Shown here: piece after piece, positions 9,293 through 18,698 of the stretch | Layout: the number at the start of each line of letters is the position of its first letter | Position numbering within the stretch: position 1 is the stretch's first letter | Origin: Xanthomonas hyacinthi | GTDB taxonomy: Bacteria > Pseudomonadota > Gammaproteobacteria > Xanthomonadales > Xanthomonadaceae | DNA length: 64,000 nucleotides | Direction of reading: 5' to 3' | NCBI RefSeq assembly: GCF_009769165.1 | Contig: NZ_CP043476.1 | Span: 868,001 to 932,000 of the forward strand | Notes under the pieces: model-generated | Seen by the model: only the letters and a program-made list of their open reading frames with translations | The model's database searches: none | Told to the model about the DNA's origin: nothing | Made by a program: the position numbers and the translations under genes

Positions 9293-10759
9293 TCAGGCGC
9301 GGCGCTTCTTCTTCGCTTCGTCCGAACGCAGCTGCAGGATGCGCTCGAAGTAGCCCGGCTCGATGCCGGTGGTGTATTCGCCGTTGAAGCACGAGGAATC
9401 GAAGGTCTTCAGTTCCGGGTTGCCCTCGCGTACCGCGGTTTCCAGGTCTTCCAGGTCCTGGTAGATCAGCCAGTCGCAGCCGAGGAATTCCTGGATCTCC
9501 TGCTCGCTGCGGCCGTGCGCGATCAGTTCCTCGGCAGCCGGCATGTCGATGCCGTAGATGTTCGGGTAGCGCACCGGCGGCGCGGCGCTGGCCAGGTAGA
9601 CCTTGCGCGCGCCGGCCTCGCGCGCCATCTGCACGATCTGCCGGCTGGTGGTGCCGCGCACGATCGAATCGTCGACCAGCAGCACCACGCGGTTGCGGAA
9701 TTCCAGGTGGATCGGATTGAGCTTGCGGCGCACCGACTTCACCCGCTCGACCTGCCCCGGCATGATGAAGGTGCGGCCGACGTAGCGATTCTTGACGAAG
9801 CCCTCGCGGTACTTCACCCCGAGCACGTTGGACATCTCCAGCGCGGCGTCGCGCGAGGTGTCCGGGATCGGGATGATGGTGTCGATGTCGTGGTCCGGGC
9901 GCAGGCGCAGGATCTTCTCGCCCAGCTTCATGCCCATGCGCATGCGCGCCTTGTGCACCGAGACGTTGTCGATCATCGAGTCCGGGCGCGCGAAGTACAC
10001 GTACTCGAAGATGCACGGGGTATGGTCGGTGGGCGAGGCGCAGACCTCGGAGAACAGCTCGCCGCGGCCGGTGATCACCAGCGCCTCGCCCGGGCGCACG
10101 TCGCGCAGGCGGGTGAAGCCGAGAATGTCCAGCGCCGAGGACTCGGAGGCGACGATGTATTCGTCGCCTTCGGCGCTCTCGCGCTTGCCCAGCACCAGCG
10201 GACGGATGCCGTGCGGGTCGCGGAACGCGACCAGGCCCAGGCCCAGCACCACGCTGACCACCGCATAGCCGCCCTTGCAGCGGCGGTGCACGCCGGCCAC
10301 CGCGCGGATCGCCGCTTCCGGGGTCAGCATGCGCTGCGCGTCCAGCTCGTAGGCGAACACGTTCAGCAGCACTTCGCTGTCCGAATCGGTGTTGATGTTG
10401 CGGCGGTCGGCCTCGAACACCTGCTGGCGCAGCGCCTCGGTGTTGATCAGGTTGCCGTTGTGCGCCAGCGCGATGCCGTAGGGCGAATTGACGTAGAACG
10501 GCTGCGCCTCGTCCATGCCCTCCGAGCCGGCGGTGGGATAGCGGCAATGGGCGATGCCGACCCGGCCTTCCAGCACCGCCATGCGCTTCTCGTCGAAGAC
10601 GTCGCGGACCAGGCCATTGGCCTTCTGCACGCGCAGGCGGGTCCCGTCGGCGGTGGCGATGCCTGCGGCGTCCTGCCCGCGGTGCTGCAGCACGGCCAGG
10701 CCGTCGTACAGTTGCGCTGCGACATTCTGGTTGCCGACGATTCCGACGATGCCACACAT
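9293..10759 (-). CDS. purF: Amidophosphoribosyltransferase PurF
   Basis: Catalyses the first committed step of purine synthesis, transferring glutamine-derived ammonia to PRPP. 488 aa. The start is fixed by MCGIVG: Cys2 becomes the N-terminal nucleophile of the class II glutaminase domain, so longer open frames upstream are not used. The PRPP-binding loop [13 protein letters not shown] lies at about residues 360-372. cvpA lies directly upstream, with dedD and folC beyond, the arrangement known from the E. coli purF operon (folC-dedD-cvpA-purF). Confidence 0.96.
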   Translation of the reverse strand: MCGIVGIVGNQNVAAQLYDGLAVLQHRGQDAAGIATADGTRLRVQKANGLVRDVFDEKRMAVLEGRVGIAHCRYPTAGSEGMDEAQPFYVNSPYGIALAHNGNLINTEALRQQVFEADRRNINTDSDSEVLLNVFAYELDAQRMLTPEAAIRAVAGVHRRCKGGYAVVSVVLGLGLVAFRDPHGIRPLVLGKRESAEGDEYIVASESSALDILGFTRLRDVRPGEALVITGRGELFSEVCASPTDHTPCIFEYVYFARPDSMIDNVSVHKARMRMGMKLGEKILRLRPDHDIDTIIPIPDTSRDAALEMSNVLGVKYREGFVKNRYVGRTFIMPGQVERVKSVRRKLNPIHLEFRNRVVLLVDDSIVRGTTSRQIVQMAREAGARKVYLASAAPPVRYPNIYGIDMPAAEELIAHGRSEQEIQEFLGCDWLIYQDLEDLETAVREGNPELKTFDSSCFNGEYTTGIEPGYFERILQLRSDEAKKKRRA

Positions 10760-10787
10760 GTGAACGCTCTCCGCGGCGACTGCGCCG

Positions 10788-11540
10788 CTATTGGGAAGGT
10801 GGCCGTGCCTGGCCGTTGGATTCGACCCGTGCCGGGTCGTTTGCTGCCGGACGCGCCTGCGCCGGATCGATGTTCGCAGGCAGGACCTGCGTCGGATCGC
10901 CACCGGGCTGCGCGGATTGGGTCCCCGGACGCCCCAAGACCTTGGACATCACCTCCTGCAGGCCGCTGGCCGACAGGGCATTGCCCAGGGCGGCATTATC
11001 GCCTGCCGCGGGCAACTTGCCCAAATCCATCTGCTGCAGGTTCATCTGCTGCAGGTCCAGTTGCGGCATCTGCGGCATGCGCCAGTCCGGCAGCTGCGCG
11101 CGCATCCAGTGCACGCCGGGGCTGAGCACCGGCAGCACCACCGACTGGCGCCAGGCCGGTTCGCGGGTCAGCGGGGTGAAGCTCATCAGCAGCACCAGCA
11201 CCGCGGCGAAGAAGCCGCCGCGCAGCGTGCCCAGGCCGAAGCCGAGCGCGCGGTCGGTGGCGGACAGCGCGGTGGCGCGCACCGCGCTGCGGATCGCCAT
11301 GCCGGTGATGCCGACCACCGCCATCGTCGCCACGAAGGTCAGCGCGTAGCCGCCCAGGTAGTAGGTCATGCTCGGCCGGGCGCCGTCGGCCAGCCAGCGG
11401 CCTGCGTCGCCGCCGAACTGGAAGGTGGCCCAGCCGGACAGCAGCCACGACAGCGTGCCGACCACGATGCCGACGAAACCGCGCAGCGCGCCGAGCAGCG
11501 CCGAGACCAGGATCACCGCCAGCAGCACCAGATCGATCAT
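10788..11540 (-). CDS. cvpA: CvpA family membrane protein
   Basis: 250 aa. The first about 165 residues form the CvpA/colicin V production domain with four hydrophobic helices ([21 protein letters not shown] at the start). Family members affect envelope integrity and, in E. coli, colicin V export. The C-terminal 80 or so residues are unusual: repeated LQQM units ([14 protein letters not shown]) and a Pro/Gln-rich tail, making it longer than the 162-aa E. coli protein. AGGAGG sits 5 bases before the ATG. It lies 28 bases upstream of purF in the same operon. Confidence 0.9.
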   Translation of the reverse strand: MIDLVLLAVILVSALLGALRGFVGIVVGTLSWLLSGWATFQFGGDAGRWLADGARPSMTYYLGGYALTFVATMAVVGITGMAIRSAVRATALSATDRALGFGLGTLRGGFFAAVLVLLMSFTPLTREPAWRQSVVLPVLSPGVHWMRAQLPDWRMPQMPQLDLQQMNLQQMDLGKLPAAGDNAALGNALSASGLQEVMSKVLGRPGTQSAQPGGDPTQVLPANIDPAQARPAANDPARVESNGQARPPSQ

Positions 11541-11634
11541 GCACGCCTCCTGCGGCGGCACCGCGCCATGGCGGCAGCGCATCGCGGTTCCCTTCCCTGG
11601 TACATGTTTGCGACTCCGCGGGCCGAGGCCCGGT

Positions 11635-12690
11635 TCAAGGGTGTGGACGTACCATACCGCTGATGCCGACCTTGGATGCGACCTGCGCGCGCAGCTGCTC
11701 GGCATCGGCGCGATTGGCGACCGGGCCGACCCGCACCCGGTTCAAGGCACCCTTGTCGGTGCGCACCTGTTCGACGAAGGCGCTGAACCCGGCGGCGCGG
11801 ACCTTGTCGCGCAACGCGTTGGCATCCTCGGCCTTGGCAAAGGCGCCCAACTGCACGGCGAAGCCGGTGCCGGCCGCGGCCGGCACGCTCGGCACGCTCG
11901 GCGCCGGCTTGGCCGCGGCCACCGGGGCCGGCGTCGCCGCCGGTTTGGCCGGTTCGGACTTGGCAGGCGCTGGCTTGGCCGGCGCTGGCTTGGCCTGTTC
12001 AGGCTTGGGCGCCGCTGCGACCGGCGGCTTGGCGGCGGCCACCGGCTTGGCTGGCGCCGGCGGCAAGGTCTCGGTCCTGGCCGGCGCCGCGGCGGCGGCC
12101 ACCGCGGACATGCTCGGCGCGTCCAGGGTCACCACCTGCGCATTGACGTCGTTGCGCACCTTGACCGCCTGCAGGCGCACCGACTCGGCCTGGGCGCGAT
12201 CGGCATACGGGCCGATGCGCACGCGCCAGGCCTGGCGCCCGCCGATCGTGGCCGCCTCGCGGAAGCCGGGCAGTTGCGCCTGCTTGAGCCGCGCGATCAC
12301 CGCATCGGCGTCGGCCGAGGTGGAGTAGGCGCCGAAATTGACCGCGTAGTTGCCGGCGGCCACGGTCGGCGGCAACGCCTGCGCGGCGCTGCCGGCCGCG
12401 GCCGGCGCGGCCAGATCGGCGGCGTCGGGGTTGTCCTGCACCGGCGCCGGCGCCGCGGCCGGCGCGCTGGCCATGCCCACCGCGCCGCCGCTGGGCGCGT
12501 CGCCCGGCGTCACCAGCGGCAATTCGCGGGTCTGGAACTGGCCGTCGGCCGGCGCGTCCGGCGCCTTCAGCGGAACATTGGCGACGCCGCTGTCGGGCGC
12601 GGGGCCCTTGACCAGCATCGGCAGGAAGATCACGGCGAGCGCCACCAGGACAAGGGCGCCAATCAGTCGCTGTTTCAGGACGGTATCCAC
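11635..12690 (-). CDS. dedD: SPOR-domain cell-division protein (DedD-like) with two SPOR repeats
   Basis: 351 aa: a single N-terminal membrane anchor (about residues 9-26), a first SPOR-like domain (YAVNFGAYS to about residue 180), a long Pro/Ala/Lys linker rich in KPAPAK-type repeats, and a second, C-terminal SPOR domain (FAVQLGAFAKAEDANAL). SPOR domains bind denuded peptidoglycan at the division septum. The double SPOR arrangement differs from the single domain of E. coli DedD. Position between folC and cvpA supports the assignment. A 94-base gap separates it from cvpA. Confidence 0.88.
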   Translation of the reverse strand: MDTVLKQRLIGALVLVALAVIFLPMLVKGPAPDSGVANVPLKAPDAPADGQFQTRELPLVTPGDAPSGGAVGMASAPAAAPAPVQDNPDAADLAAPAAAGSAAQALPPTVAAGNYAVNFGAYSTSADADAVIARLKQAQLPGFREAATIGGRQAWRVRIGPYADRAQAESVRLQAVKVRNDVNAQVVTLDAPSMSAVAAAAAPARTETLPPAPAKPVAAAKPPVAAAPKPEQAKPAPAKPAPAKSEPAKPAATPAPVAAAKPAPSVPSVPAAAGTGFAVQLGAFAKAEDANALRDKVRAAGFSAFVEQVRTDKGALNRVRVGPVANRADAEQLRAQVASKVGISGMVRPHP

Positions 12691-12759
12691 GGAAAGCTTG
12701 AGGGGGCGGCATGGCGGAGTGCCGCAGCGATTATAAGGTCGGGCCGGCGGCGGGCGGGG

Positions 12760-14019
12760 TCAGCCGGCTGAATGCAGCCAGTGCAAGGCGGCGGCGGCGG
12801 TGAGGAACGAGCCGAACACCAGCACCCGGTCGCCCGGCCGCGCCTGCGCCAGGGCCTGCTGCAGCGCCTGCGCCACGCTGTCGGCGACCATGCCTGCGGC
12901 CGCATCGGTACCGGCCAGGCGCGCCTGCAACTGCGCGCCGCTCTGGCCGCGCGTGCCGGCCAGCCCGGCCAGATGCCAGGCATCGATCTGCCCGGCCAGC
13001 GCCTGCACCACGCCGGCCACGTCCTTGTCGGCCAGCGCAGCGAATACCGCGCGGCTGGCGCCGGCGCAGGGCTGCGCCTGCAGCGCCGCAGCCAGCTCGC
13101 GCGCGGCCTGCGGGTTGTGGCCGACGTCGACCAGCACCTCGACGCCGTCGCGCGCGAACGGCTGCAGCCGCCCACGCAACCGCGCGGTGGCGATGCCTTC
13201 GGCATAAGCGGTGCGCGGCAAGGTCTTGCGCAGCGCGCGCAACGCGGCGATGGCGGTCGCGGCGTTGGCGCGCTGCACCGGCGCGCGCAGCTGCGGCCAC
13301 GGCAGTTCCAGCTCGGTGCCGACGTCGCGCCAGCGCCACTGTTCGGCATCGAGCGGCTCATGGAAGAAATCGCTGCCGGCGCGGATCGCGTTGGCGCCGA
13401 TCGCGTAGGCGCGGCGCAGCACGCTCGACGGCGGATCGATCTCGCCCAGCACCAACGGCTTCCACGGCCGCGCGATGCCGGCCTTCTCCGCGCCGATCGC
13501 CTCGCGGTCCGCGCCCAGCCAGTCGGTGTGATCGATGTCGACGGAGGTGATCACCGCCACGTCGGCGTCGACCAGGTTGACCGCATCCAGGCGACCACCC
13601 AGGCCCACTTCCAGCACCGCCAGGTCCAGTTCCGCCTGCTGGAACAGCCACAGCGCGGCCAGCGTGCCGTATTCGAAATAGGTCAGCGGGGTGTCGCCGC
13701 GCGCAGCCTCCACCGCCGCGAAGCCGGCCACCAGCTGCGCGTCGCTGGCTTCTTCGCCGCCGATGCGGACGCGCTCGTTGTAGCGCAGCAGGTGCGGCGA
13801 GGTGTAGCTGCCTACCGTCCAGCCGCCGGCGCGCGCGATCGCCTCGACGAAGGCCACGGTCGAACCCTTGCCGTTGGTACCGCCGACGGTGATGACTTTC
13901 TTCGCCGGCCGGGTCAGACCCATGCGCGCGGCCACCGCGCGCACGCGCTCCAGGCCCATCGCGATGTCCTGCGGGTGCTGCTGCTCGATGTAGGCGAGCC
14001 ATTCGGGGAGGGTTTTCAT
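12760..14019 (-). CDS. folC: Bifunctional folylpolyglutamate/dihydrofolate synthase FolC
   Basis: Adds glutamate to dihydropteroate and folates. 419 aa, a Mur-ligase fold: P-loop GGTNGKGST at residues 46-54, the omega-type SYTSPHLLRYNERVRI segment, and a C-terminal ligase domain with DVGHNPQA. The start at 14019 (MKTLPEW) fits the family N-terminus; the frame stays open upstream into the repeat region without conserved sequence. First gene of the folC-dedD-cvpA-purF series on the minus strand. Confidence 0.94.
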   Translation of the reverse strand: MKTLPEWLAYIEQQHPQDIAMGLERVRAVAARMGLTRPAKKVITVGGTNGKGSTVAFVEAIARAGGWTVGSYTSPHLLRYNERVRIGGEEASDAQLVAGFAAVEAARGDTPLTYFEYGTLAALWLFQQAELDLAVLEVGLGGRLDAVNLVDADVAVITSVDIDHTDWLGADREAIGAEKAGIARPWKPLVLGEIDPPSSVLRRAYAIGANAIRAGSDFFHEPLDAEQWRWRDVGTELELPWPQLRAPVQRANAATAIAALRALRKTLPRTAYAEGIATARLRGRLQPFARDGVEVLVDVGHNPQAARELAAALQAQPCAGASRAVFAALADKDVAGVVQALAGQIDAWHLAGLAGTRGQSGAQLQARLAGTDAAAGMVADSVAQALQQALAQARPGDRVLVFGSFLTAAAALHWLHSAG

Positions 14020-14099
14020 ACGTTCGACTGGACTCGACTGATGCGCCGACAGCGCTTGAATCGCCGGGGTTGTGCTTTGCATTTGCTTTGGCTGTTGCG

Positions 14100-14345
14100 G
14101 GCCCCGTGAGGCACGGCAAGCCGATCGGACGAAAACCCCGAAGGGGCGGCGCGCACGACGCGCGCCGTTTTTCGACGGCACATGGATGTGCCGCCGAAAA
14201 ATGTCCGGTCGGCTTGCGCACCCGGAGCGCGCAGCGCGGAGGGCGTGCCGCCCGGGTGTGCTTTCTTTTGGTCACTTTTCTTTGCACAAGCAAAGAAAAG
14301 TGACTCGCGCCAAGCGCGAAAGCATTTGCTCATGTTTTTGCGTCG
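14100..14345. repeat. Dispersed intergenic repeat with two strong hairpins
   Basis: The 364-base gap between folC and the histidine phosphatase holds this element. It includes a stem-loop at 14168-14201 (TTTTTCG-a-CGGCACA, loop TGGA, TGTGCCG-c-CGAAAAA) and a perfect 15-base hairpin at 14271-14304 (GTCACTTTTCTTTGC, loop ACAA, then its complement). The sequence between them is Arg/Ala-coding in several frames but has no start or ribosome site I trust. From memory such TTTCTTTTGG...CAAAGAAAAGT hairpins recur between genes in Xanthomonas and relatives; copy number was not checked here. The second hairpin could also end the upstream minus-strand phosphatase transcript. Confidence 0.6.
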
Positions 14346-14383
14346 CGCCAGCGAGCCATGATGCGAAAACTTGGAACAGAGCC

Positions 14384-15028
14384 CTACAGCGCCCGGTGCT
14401 TGGCCTCGCCGAAGAACGGGGTGTGGTGCGCGCAGTCGTTCAGCCGCACCACTTCCAGATGCTCCACGTCCGGGCCTTCGAGCAGGTTCAGCGTGGTCGG
14501 CGCCTGGCGGAAGCTCCACAGCTTGGCGATCGGCAGGCCCAGCACCCGGCACAGGATCACCCGGTTGACCGCATCGTGCGCCACCACCAGCAAGGTGTCG
14601 TCCTCGCCCAGACCCTCGGCGGCGCGGGTCAGGCCGCGCCAGGAACGGTCCAGCACCTGGCGCAGCGATTCGCCGCCCGGCATCAGCACCGTGTCCGGCT
14701 CCTCGCGCCAGGCGCGCAGCCGCGCCGGATCCTTGTCGTTGATCTCGCTGGCGAGCAGCCCTTCCCATTCGCCGTGGGCGATCTCCTGCAAGTCGGGATC
14801 GGTCAGCAGCATCGCTTCGCGCTCCGCGCCAAGCGCGTAGCGGGCGGTGCTCTGCGCGCGCGACAGCGGCGAGGCCACCGCGCGGGTCAGCGGCACCTCG
14901 CGCAGGCGCGCGCCGAGCGCCTGTGCCTGCGCCTCGCCAACCGGCGACAACGCGATGTCGATCTGGCCCTGGTAGCGGCCTTCGGCGTTCCACGGGGTTT
15001 CGCCATGACGAGCGAGCAGGATGCGCAT
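14384..15028 (-). CDS. Histidine phosphatase family protein (phosphoglycerate mutase-like)
   Basis: 214 aa, branch 1 histidine phosphatase. Catalytic motif LARHGETPWN puts the phosphorylated His at residue 8; a second conserved His is in VVAHDAVNR. The size and lack of the long insert of cofactor-dependent phosphoglycerate mutase suggest a GpmB/CobC-type phosphatase rather than a glycolytic mutase. Substrate not predictable. The 189-base gap upstream holds only CCGCG low-complexity sequence near 15140-15160. Confidence 0.87.
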   Translation of the reverse strand: MRILLARHGETPWNAEGRYQGQIDIALSPVGEAQAQALGARLREVPLTRAVASPLSRAQSTARYALGAEREAMLLTDPDLQEIAHGEWEGLLASEINDKDPARLRAWREEPDTVLMPGGESLRQVLDRSWRGLTRAAEGLGEDDTLLVVAHDAVNRVILCRVLGLPIAKLWSFRQAPTTLNLLEGPDVEHLEVVRLNDCAHHTPFFGEAKHRAL

Positions 15029-15217
15029 GCGGTGGAATTCCGTTGGGGGGAGAGGTTGCCGTCTCGCGAACGAAACGGAGCGGCATGATACCTGCTCCGT
15101 TGCCGGAAACCCCCGAACCGCATCCCGCTGCGGCGCCGCCGCGCCGCGCCGCGCCGCGCGTTCAATGCCGGGCAGGCTGCGCGGCGGTGGCGCAGGCCGC
15201 CACCGTGCCCGGTGCGG

Positions 15218-17371
15218 TTACTGCGCCAGGTTCAGTTCCTTCAGCAGCCGCGGCGCCGGCGCCACTTCCTGCATGATCCAGTGCAGGTAACGCGCATCGA
15301 CCGCGATCATCCGGGTCATGGCCGGGTCGAACACCCAGTTGGAACTCACCGATTCCCAGTTGCCGTCGAACGCCAGCCCGACCAGCTTGCCCTGCGCATC
15401 GAGCACCGGCGAGCCGGAGTTGCCGCCGGTGATGTCCAGGTCGGACAGGAAATCGACCGGCACCGAACCCAGCCGCTTGTCCTCCAGCCCGCCGTAGCGC
15501 CTGGCCTTGGCTGCGTCGAGCAGGGCCTTCGGCGAATCGAACGGATCGGCGCCGGTGTCCTTGGCCAGCACGCCTTCCAGCGTGGTGAACGGGGTGTAGG
15601 CCACGCCGTCCTTGGGCGTGTAGCCCTTGACGTTGCCGAAGGTGATGCGCAACGAGGAGTTGGCATCCGGATACACCGACTCGCCCTGGCTCTTCTTGTA
15701 GTCGGCCAAGGCCTGCAGGTAGCGCGGACGCGCCAGCAGTTCCTCGCCTTTGCGGCGCTTTTCCTCGCGCTCGATCTGCAGCAGCGCCGGCATCAGCGCC
15801 ACCGCATAGCGCAGCGCCGGGTCGTCGCTGGACTCGAACGCGGCACGATCGGCATGCAGCCACTTCAAGCGCTCCTCGGTGCTGCCCAGGCGGGTGCCGG
15901 CCAGGCGCGCCGCGGCGGCCTGCGCATCGGCGCCGGCCAGCCATTGGTCCAGGGCGGGCAGGCGCTGCGCCTTCGGCAGCTGCAGGTATTGGTCGAACCA
16001 GTAGCGCTGCAGCTGGCTGTCCATCGCGGCGACGTAGCGGCGCTCCATCTGCTTCTGCGCGCCCTCGATCTCCGGCAGGTCGCGCTCCTGGTAGCCGGAC
16101 TCGCGCTCGGCGTCGGGCTTGGCGCGTTCGATCGACACGCGGTACAGCGACAGCGCACTGCCGAGCACGCCGGTGCGGCGCAGCTGGCGCAGGATCAGGT
16201 CGCGGTCGCGGCTGGCCTTGGCCTGCTCGTCCAGCGCCAGCAGCTGCGCATGCGCCTGCAGCGCGGCACGGCCGTCGCGGCCCCGGCGCTTCAGCCAGGC
16301 CAGCACCGCGCGTTCCTCGGCCTGCTTCTGCGCGGCCGCGTCGATGCGCTTGAAGCCTTCCAGCTGCCCTTCGTAGTTCTTGGCGACGTTGTTCCAGCTG
16401 GCCATCGTCGCCGCGTACTTCACCTGGATGTCCGGGTCCTGCTTGCCGGCCTGCTCCACCAGCGCGATCAGGTCGCGGTACTGGCGCGCGGCGGTGGGAT
16501 AGGCCCAGCTGGCGGTGGCGTCGAATTCCGAGGCCAGCGCATAGCGGTTGGTACGGCCCGGATAGCCGGCCACCATCACGAAGTCGCCGGCGCCCAGAGG
16601 CTGGTCGGCGAACTTCAGGAAATGTTTGGGCTGGTACGGCACATTGTCCCTGGCGTAGGCCGCCGGCTTGCCGTCCTTGCCGACATAGGCGCGGTAGAAC
16701 GAGAAATCGCCGGTGTGGCGCGGCCACATCCAGTTGTCGACATCACCGCCGAACTTGCCGATGCCCGACGGCGGCGCGTACGCCAGGCGCACGTCGCGGA
16801 TCTCCAGGGTGCGGAACAGCCGGTAGGTATTGCCGCCGGCGAAGCTGTACAGCTCGCAGCGGTAGCCGGCCTCGGCTTCGCAGGCCGCGACCTGGGCCTT
16901 GTCGAAGGCCTCCAGCGCCTGCGTGCGCTTGAGCGCATCGCCGCCGGCGGCGGCCATCGCCGTCTTGGCCTGCTCGGTGACATCGCTGATGCGGTCGAGC
17001 ACGTAGATGCGCGCGTTCGGCCCGGCGCTGAGCTCGGCGCCATTGCTGGCCGCGCTGAAGCCGTCGCGGATCAGATTCTTCTGCGGCGTGGAGTTGAGCT
17101 GGATCGCGCCGTAGGCGCAGTGATGGTTGGTCACCACCAGGCCTTGCGGGGAGACGAAGCTGGCGGTGCAGCCGCCCAGCGACACCACCGCGCCCATCGG
17201 ATCGCCGGTCAGGTCGGCCAGTTGCTGCGGCGACAGCTTCAGCCCGGCCTGCTGCAGCGGGCCGGCGATATCCGGCAATTGCTGCGGCACCCACATGCCT
17301 TCGCCGGCATGGGCGATCGGGGTACCGGCCAGGGTGGCGACAACGGCGACAGCCAACAGATTCGAGCGCAT
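15218..17371 (-). CDS. S46 family dipeptidyl-peptidase (DPP7/DAP BII type)
   Basis: 717-aa secreted serine exopeptidase that removes dipeptides from peptide N-termini in the periplasm. Signal peptide ends at AHA (about residue 22). The chymotrypsin-like catalytic residues are visible: TNHHC (His83/84) and GGNSGSP (Ser652). Eighteen residues after the Ser, where P. gingivalis DPP11 has Arg673 giving Asp/Glu preference, this protein has Gly670 (FDGNWE), as in DPP7, so a preference for hydrophobic P1 residues is inferred. An inverted repeat lies 20-40 bases upstream of the start. Confidence 0.92.
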   Translation of the reverse strand: MRSNLLAVAVVATLAGTPIAHAGEGMWVPQQLPDIAGPLQQAGLKLSPQQLADLTGDPMGAVVSLGGCTASFVSPQGLVVTNHHCAYGAIQLNSTPQKNLIRDGFSAASNGAELSAGPNARIYVLDRISDVTEQAKTAMAAAGGDALKRTQALEAFDKAQVAACEAEAGYRCELYSFAGGNTYRLFRTLEIRDVRLAYAPPSGIGKFGGDVDNWMWPRHTGDFSFYRAYVGKDGKPAAYARDNVPYQPKHFLKFADQPLGAGDFVMVAGYPGRTNRYALASEFDATASWAYPTAARQYRDLIALVEQAGKQDPDIQVKYAATMASWNNVAKNYEGQLEGFKRIDAAAQKQAEERAVLAWLKRRGRDGRAALQAHAQLLALDEQAKASRDRDLILRQLRRTGVLGSALSLYRVSIERAKPDAERESGYQERDLPEIEGAQKQMERRYVAAMDSQLQRYWFDQYLQLPKAQRLPALDQWLAGADAQAAAARLAGTRLGSTEERLKWLHADRAAFESSDDPALRYAVALMPALLQIEREEKRRKGEELLARPRYLQALADYKKSQGESVYPDANSSLRITFGNVKGYTPKDGVAYTPFTTLEGVLAKDTGADPFDSPKALLDAAKARRYGGLEDKRLGSVPVDFLSDLDITGGNSGSPVLDAQGKLVGLAFDGNWESVSSNWVFDPAMTRMIAVDARYLHWIMQEVAPAPRLLKELNLAQ

Positions 17372-17390
17372 CGAATGGATTCCTTCGCGA

Positions 17391-17411
17391 CTAACGTGAG
17401 ACAGACGTTAG
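17391..17411. promoter_or_regulatory. Inverted repeat upstream of S46 peptidase, possible operator
   Basis: CTAACGT, seven-base spacer, ACGTTAG: a perfect 7-7-7 palindrome 20 bases upstream of the S46 peptidase start and about 134 bases before tdh on the opposite strand. The symmetry and position in a divergent intergenic region suggest a regulator site. No regulator gene is adjacent. Confidence 0.4.
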
Positions 17412-17544
17412 ATTGTAACGAATGCAACCGACGCCACGACCGTGACCAATGGCACCCCGCACGCGCCGCAACATGGCCGCATTCGTGGCCGGCTTATACT
17501 TCGCGCCCTCTCAACCCGAGTCTTGCACCGCCATGGCGCAAACA

Positions 17545-18564
17545 ATGAAGGCGCTGGTCAAGCGCGACGCGGCCAAGGGCATCTGGCTGGAACAGGTGCC
17601 GGTGCCGGTGCCCGGCCCCAACGAAGTGCTGATCAAGCTGGAGAAGACCGCGATCTGCGGCACCGACCTGCACATCTATCTGTGGGACGAGTGGAGCCAG
17701 CGCACGATCAAGCCCGGGCTGACCATCGGCCACGAGTTCGTCGGCCGCATCGCCGAGCTCGGCTCGGCGGTCGGCGGCTACCAGGTCGGCCAGCGCGTCT
17801 CGGCCGAAGGCCACATCGTCTGCGGGCACTGCCGCAACTGCCGCGGCGGGCGCCCGCACCTGTGCCCGAACACGGTCGGCATCGGCGTCAACGTCAACGG
17901 CGCCTTCGCCGAATACATGGTGATGCCGGCCTCCAACCTGTGGCCGATCCCGGACCAGATCCCGTCCGAGCTGGCCGCGTTCTTCGACCCGTACGGCAAC
18001 GCTGCGCACTGCGCGCTGGAATTCGACGTGATCGGCGAGGACGTGCTGATCACCGGCGCCGGCCCGATCGGCATCATCGCCGCCGGCATCTGCAAGCACA
18101 TCGGCGCGCGCAACGTGGTGGTCACCGACGTCAACGACTTCCGCCTCAAGCTCGCCGCCGACATGGGCGCCACGCGCGTGGTCAACGTCGCCAACACCTC
18201 GCTGAAGGAGGTGATGGCCGACCTGCACATGGAAGGCTTCGACGTGGGCCTGGAAATGAGCGGCAACCCGCGCGCGTTCAACGACATGCTCGACGGCATG
18301 TACCACGGCGGCAAGATCGCCATGCTCGGCATCATGCCGCGCGGCGCCGGCTGCGACTGGGACAAGATCATCTTCAAGGGCCTGACCGTGCAGGGCATCT
18401 ACGGCCGCAAGATGTACGAGACCTGGTACAAGATGACCCAGCTGGTGCTGTCCGGCTTCCCGCTCGGCAAGGTGCTGACCCACCAACTGACCATCGACGA
18501 GTTCCAGAAGGGTTTCGACCTGATGGAAGAAGGCAAGGCCGGCAAGGTGGTGCTGAGCTGGTGA
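17545..18564 (+). CDS. tdh: L-threonine 3-dehydrogenase
   Basis: Zinc-dependent MDR enzyme oxidising L-threonine to 2-amino-3-ketobutyrate with NAD. 339 aa. The catalytic zinc Cys38 is in AICGTDLH; the structural zinc cysteines are in [15 protein letters not shown]; the Rossmann loop is ITGAGPIGI. The start used gives the E. coli Tdh N-terminus and numbering; an in-frame ATG at 17533 would add four residues, and neither has a clear ribosome site. The partner kbl is at 23892, separated by a TorF-type gene and the sulfate operon. Confidence 0.95.
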   Translation: MKALVKRDAAKGIWLEQVPVPVPGPNEVLIKLEKTAICGTDLHIYLWDEWSQRTIKPGLTIGHEFVGRIAELGSAVGGYQVGQRVSAEGHIVCGHCRNCRGGRPHLCPNTVGIGVNVNGAFAEYMVMPASNLWPIPDQIPSELAAFFDPYGNAAHCALEFDVIGEDVLITGAGPIGIIAAGICKHIGARNVVVTDVNDFRLKLAADMGATRVVNVANTSLKEVMADLHMEGFDVGLEMSGNPRAFNDMLDGMYHGGKIAMLGIMPRGAGCDWDKIIFKGLTVQGIYGRKMYETWYKMTQLVLSGFPLGKVLTHQLTIDEFQKGFDLMEEGKAGKVVLSW

Positions 18565-18649
18565 GGCCCGGCGCGGCGGCGGCGCGGCCGCCCGCTGCAC
18601 CGCCGGGGCATGCGTCATCGGCCTGGCGATCGCACAAAATCGCACCAAA

Positions 18650-18675
18650 AAGAAGGGCGCCAAGGCGCCCTTCTT
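18650..18675. terminator. Bidirectional hairpin terminator
   Basis: Perfect 12-base stem AAGAAGGGCGCC, 2-base AA loop, GGCGCCCTTCTT, flanked by an A-rich run on the left. It lies between the convergent tdh and TorF-type genes and can end both transcripts. Confidence 0.8.
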
Positions 18676-18698
18676 CGTTGGCGACGGTGTTGCCCGGA

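Noticed and set aside
14072..15088. Plus-strand open frame antisense to the histidine phosphatase
   Set aside because: It is antisense to a gene with intact catalytic motifs and begins within the intergenic repeat.
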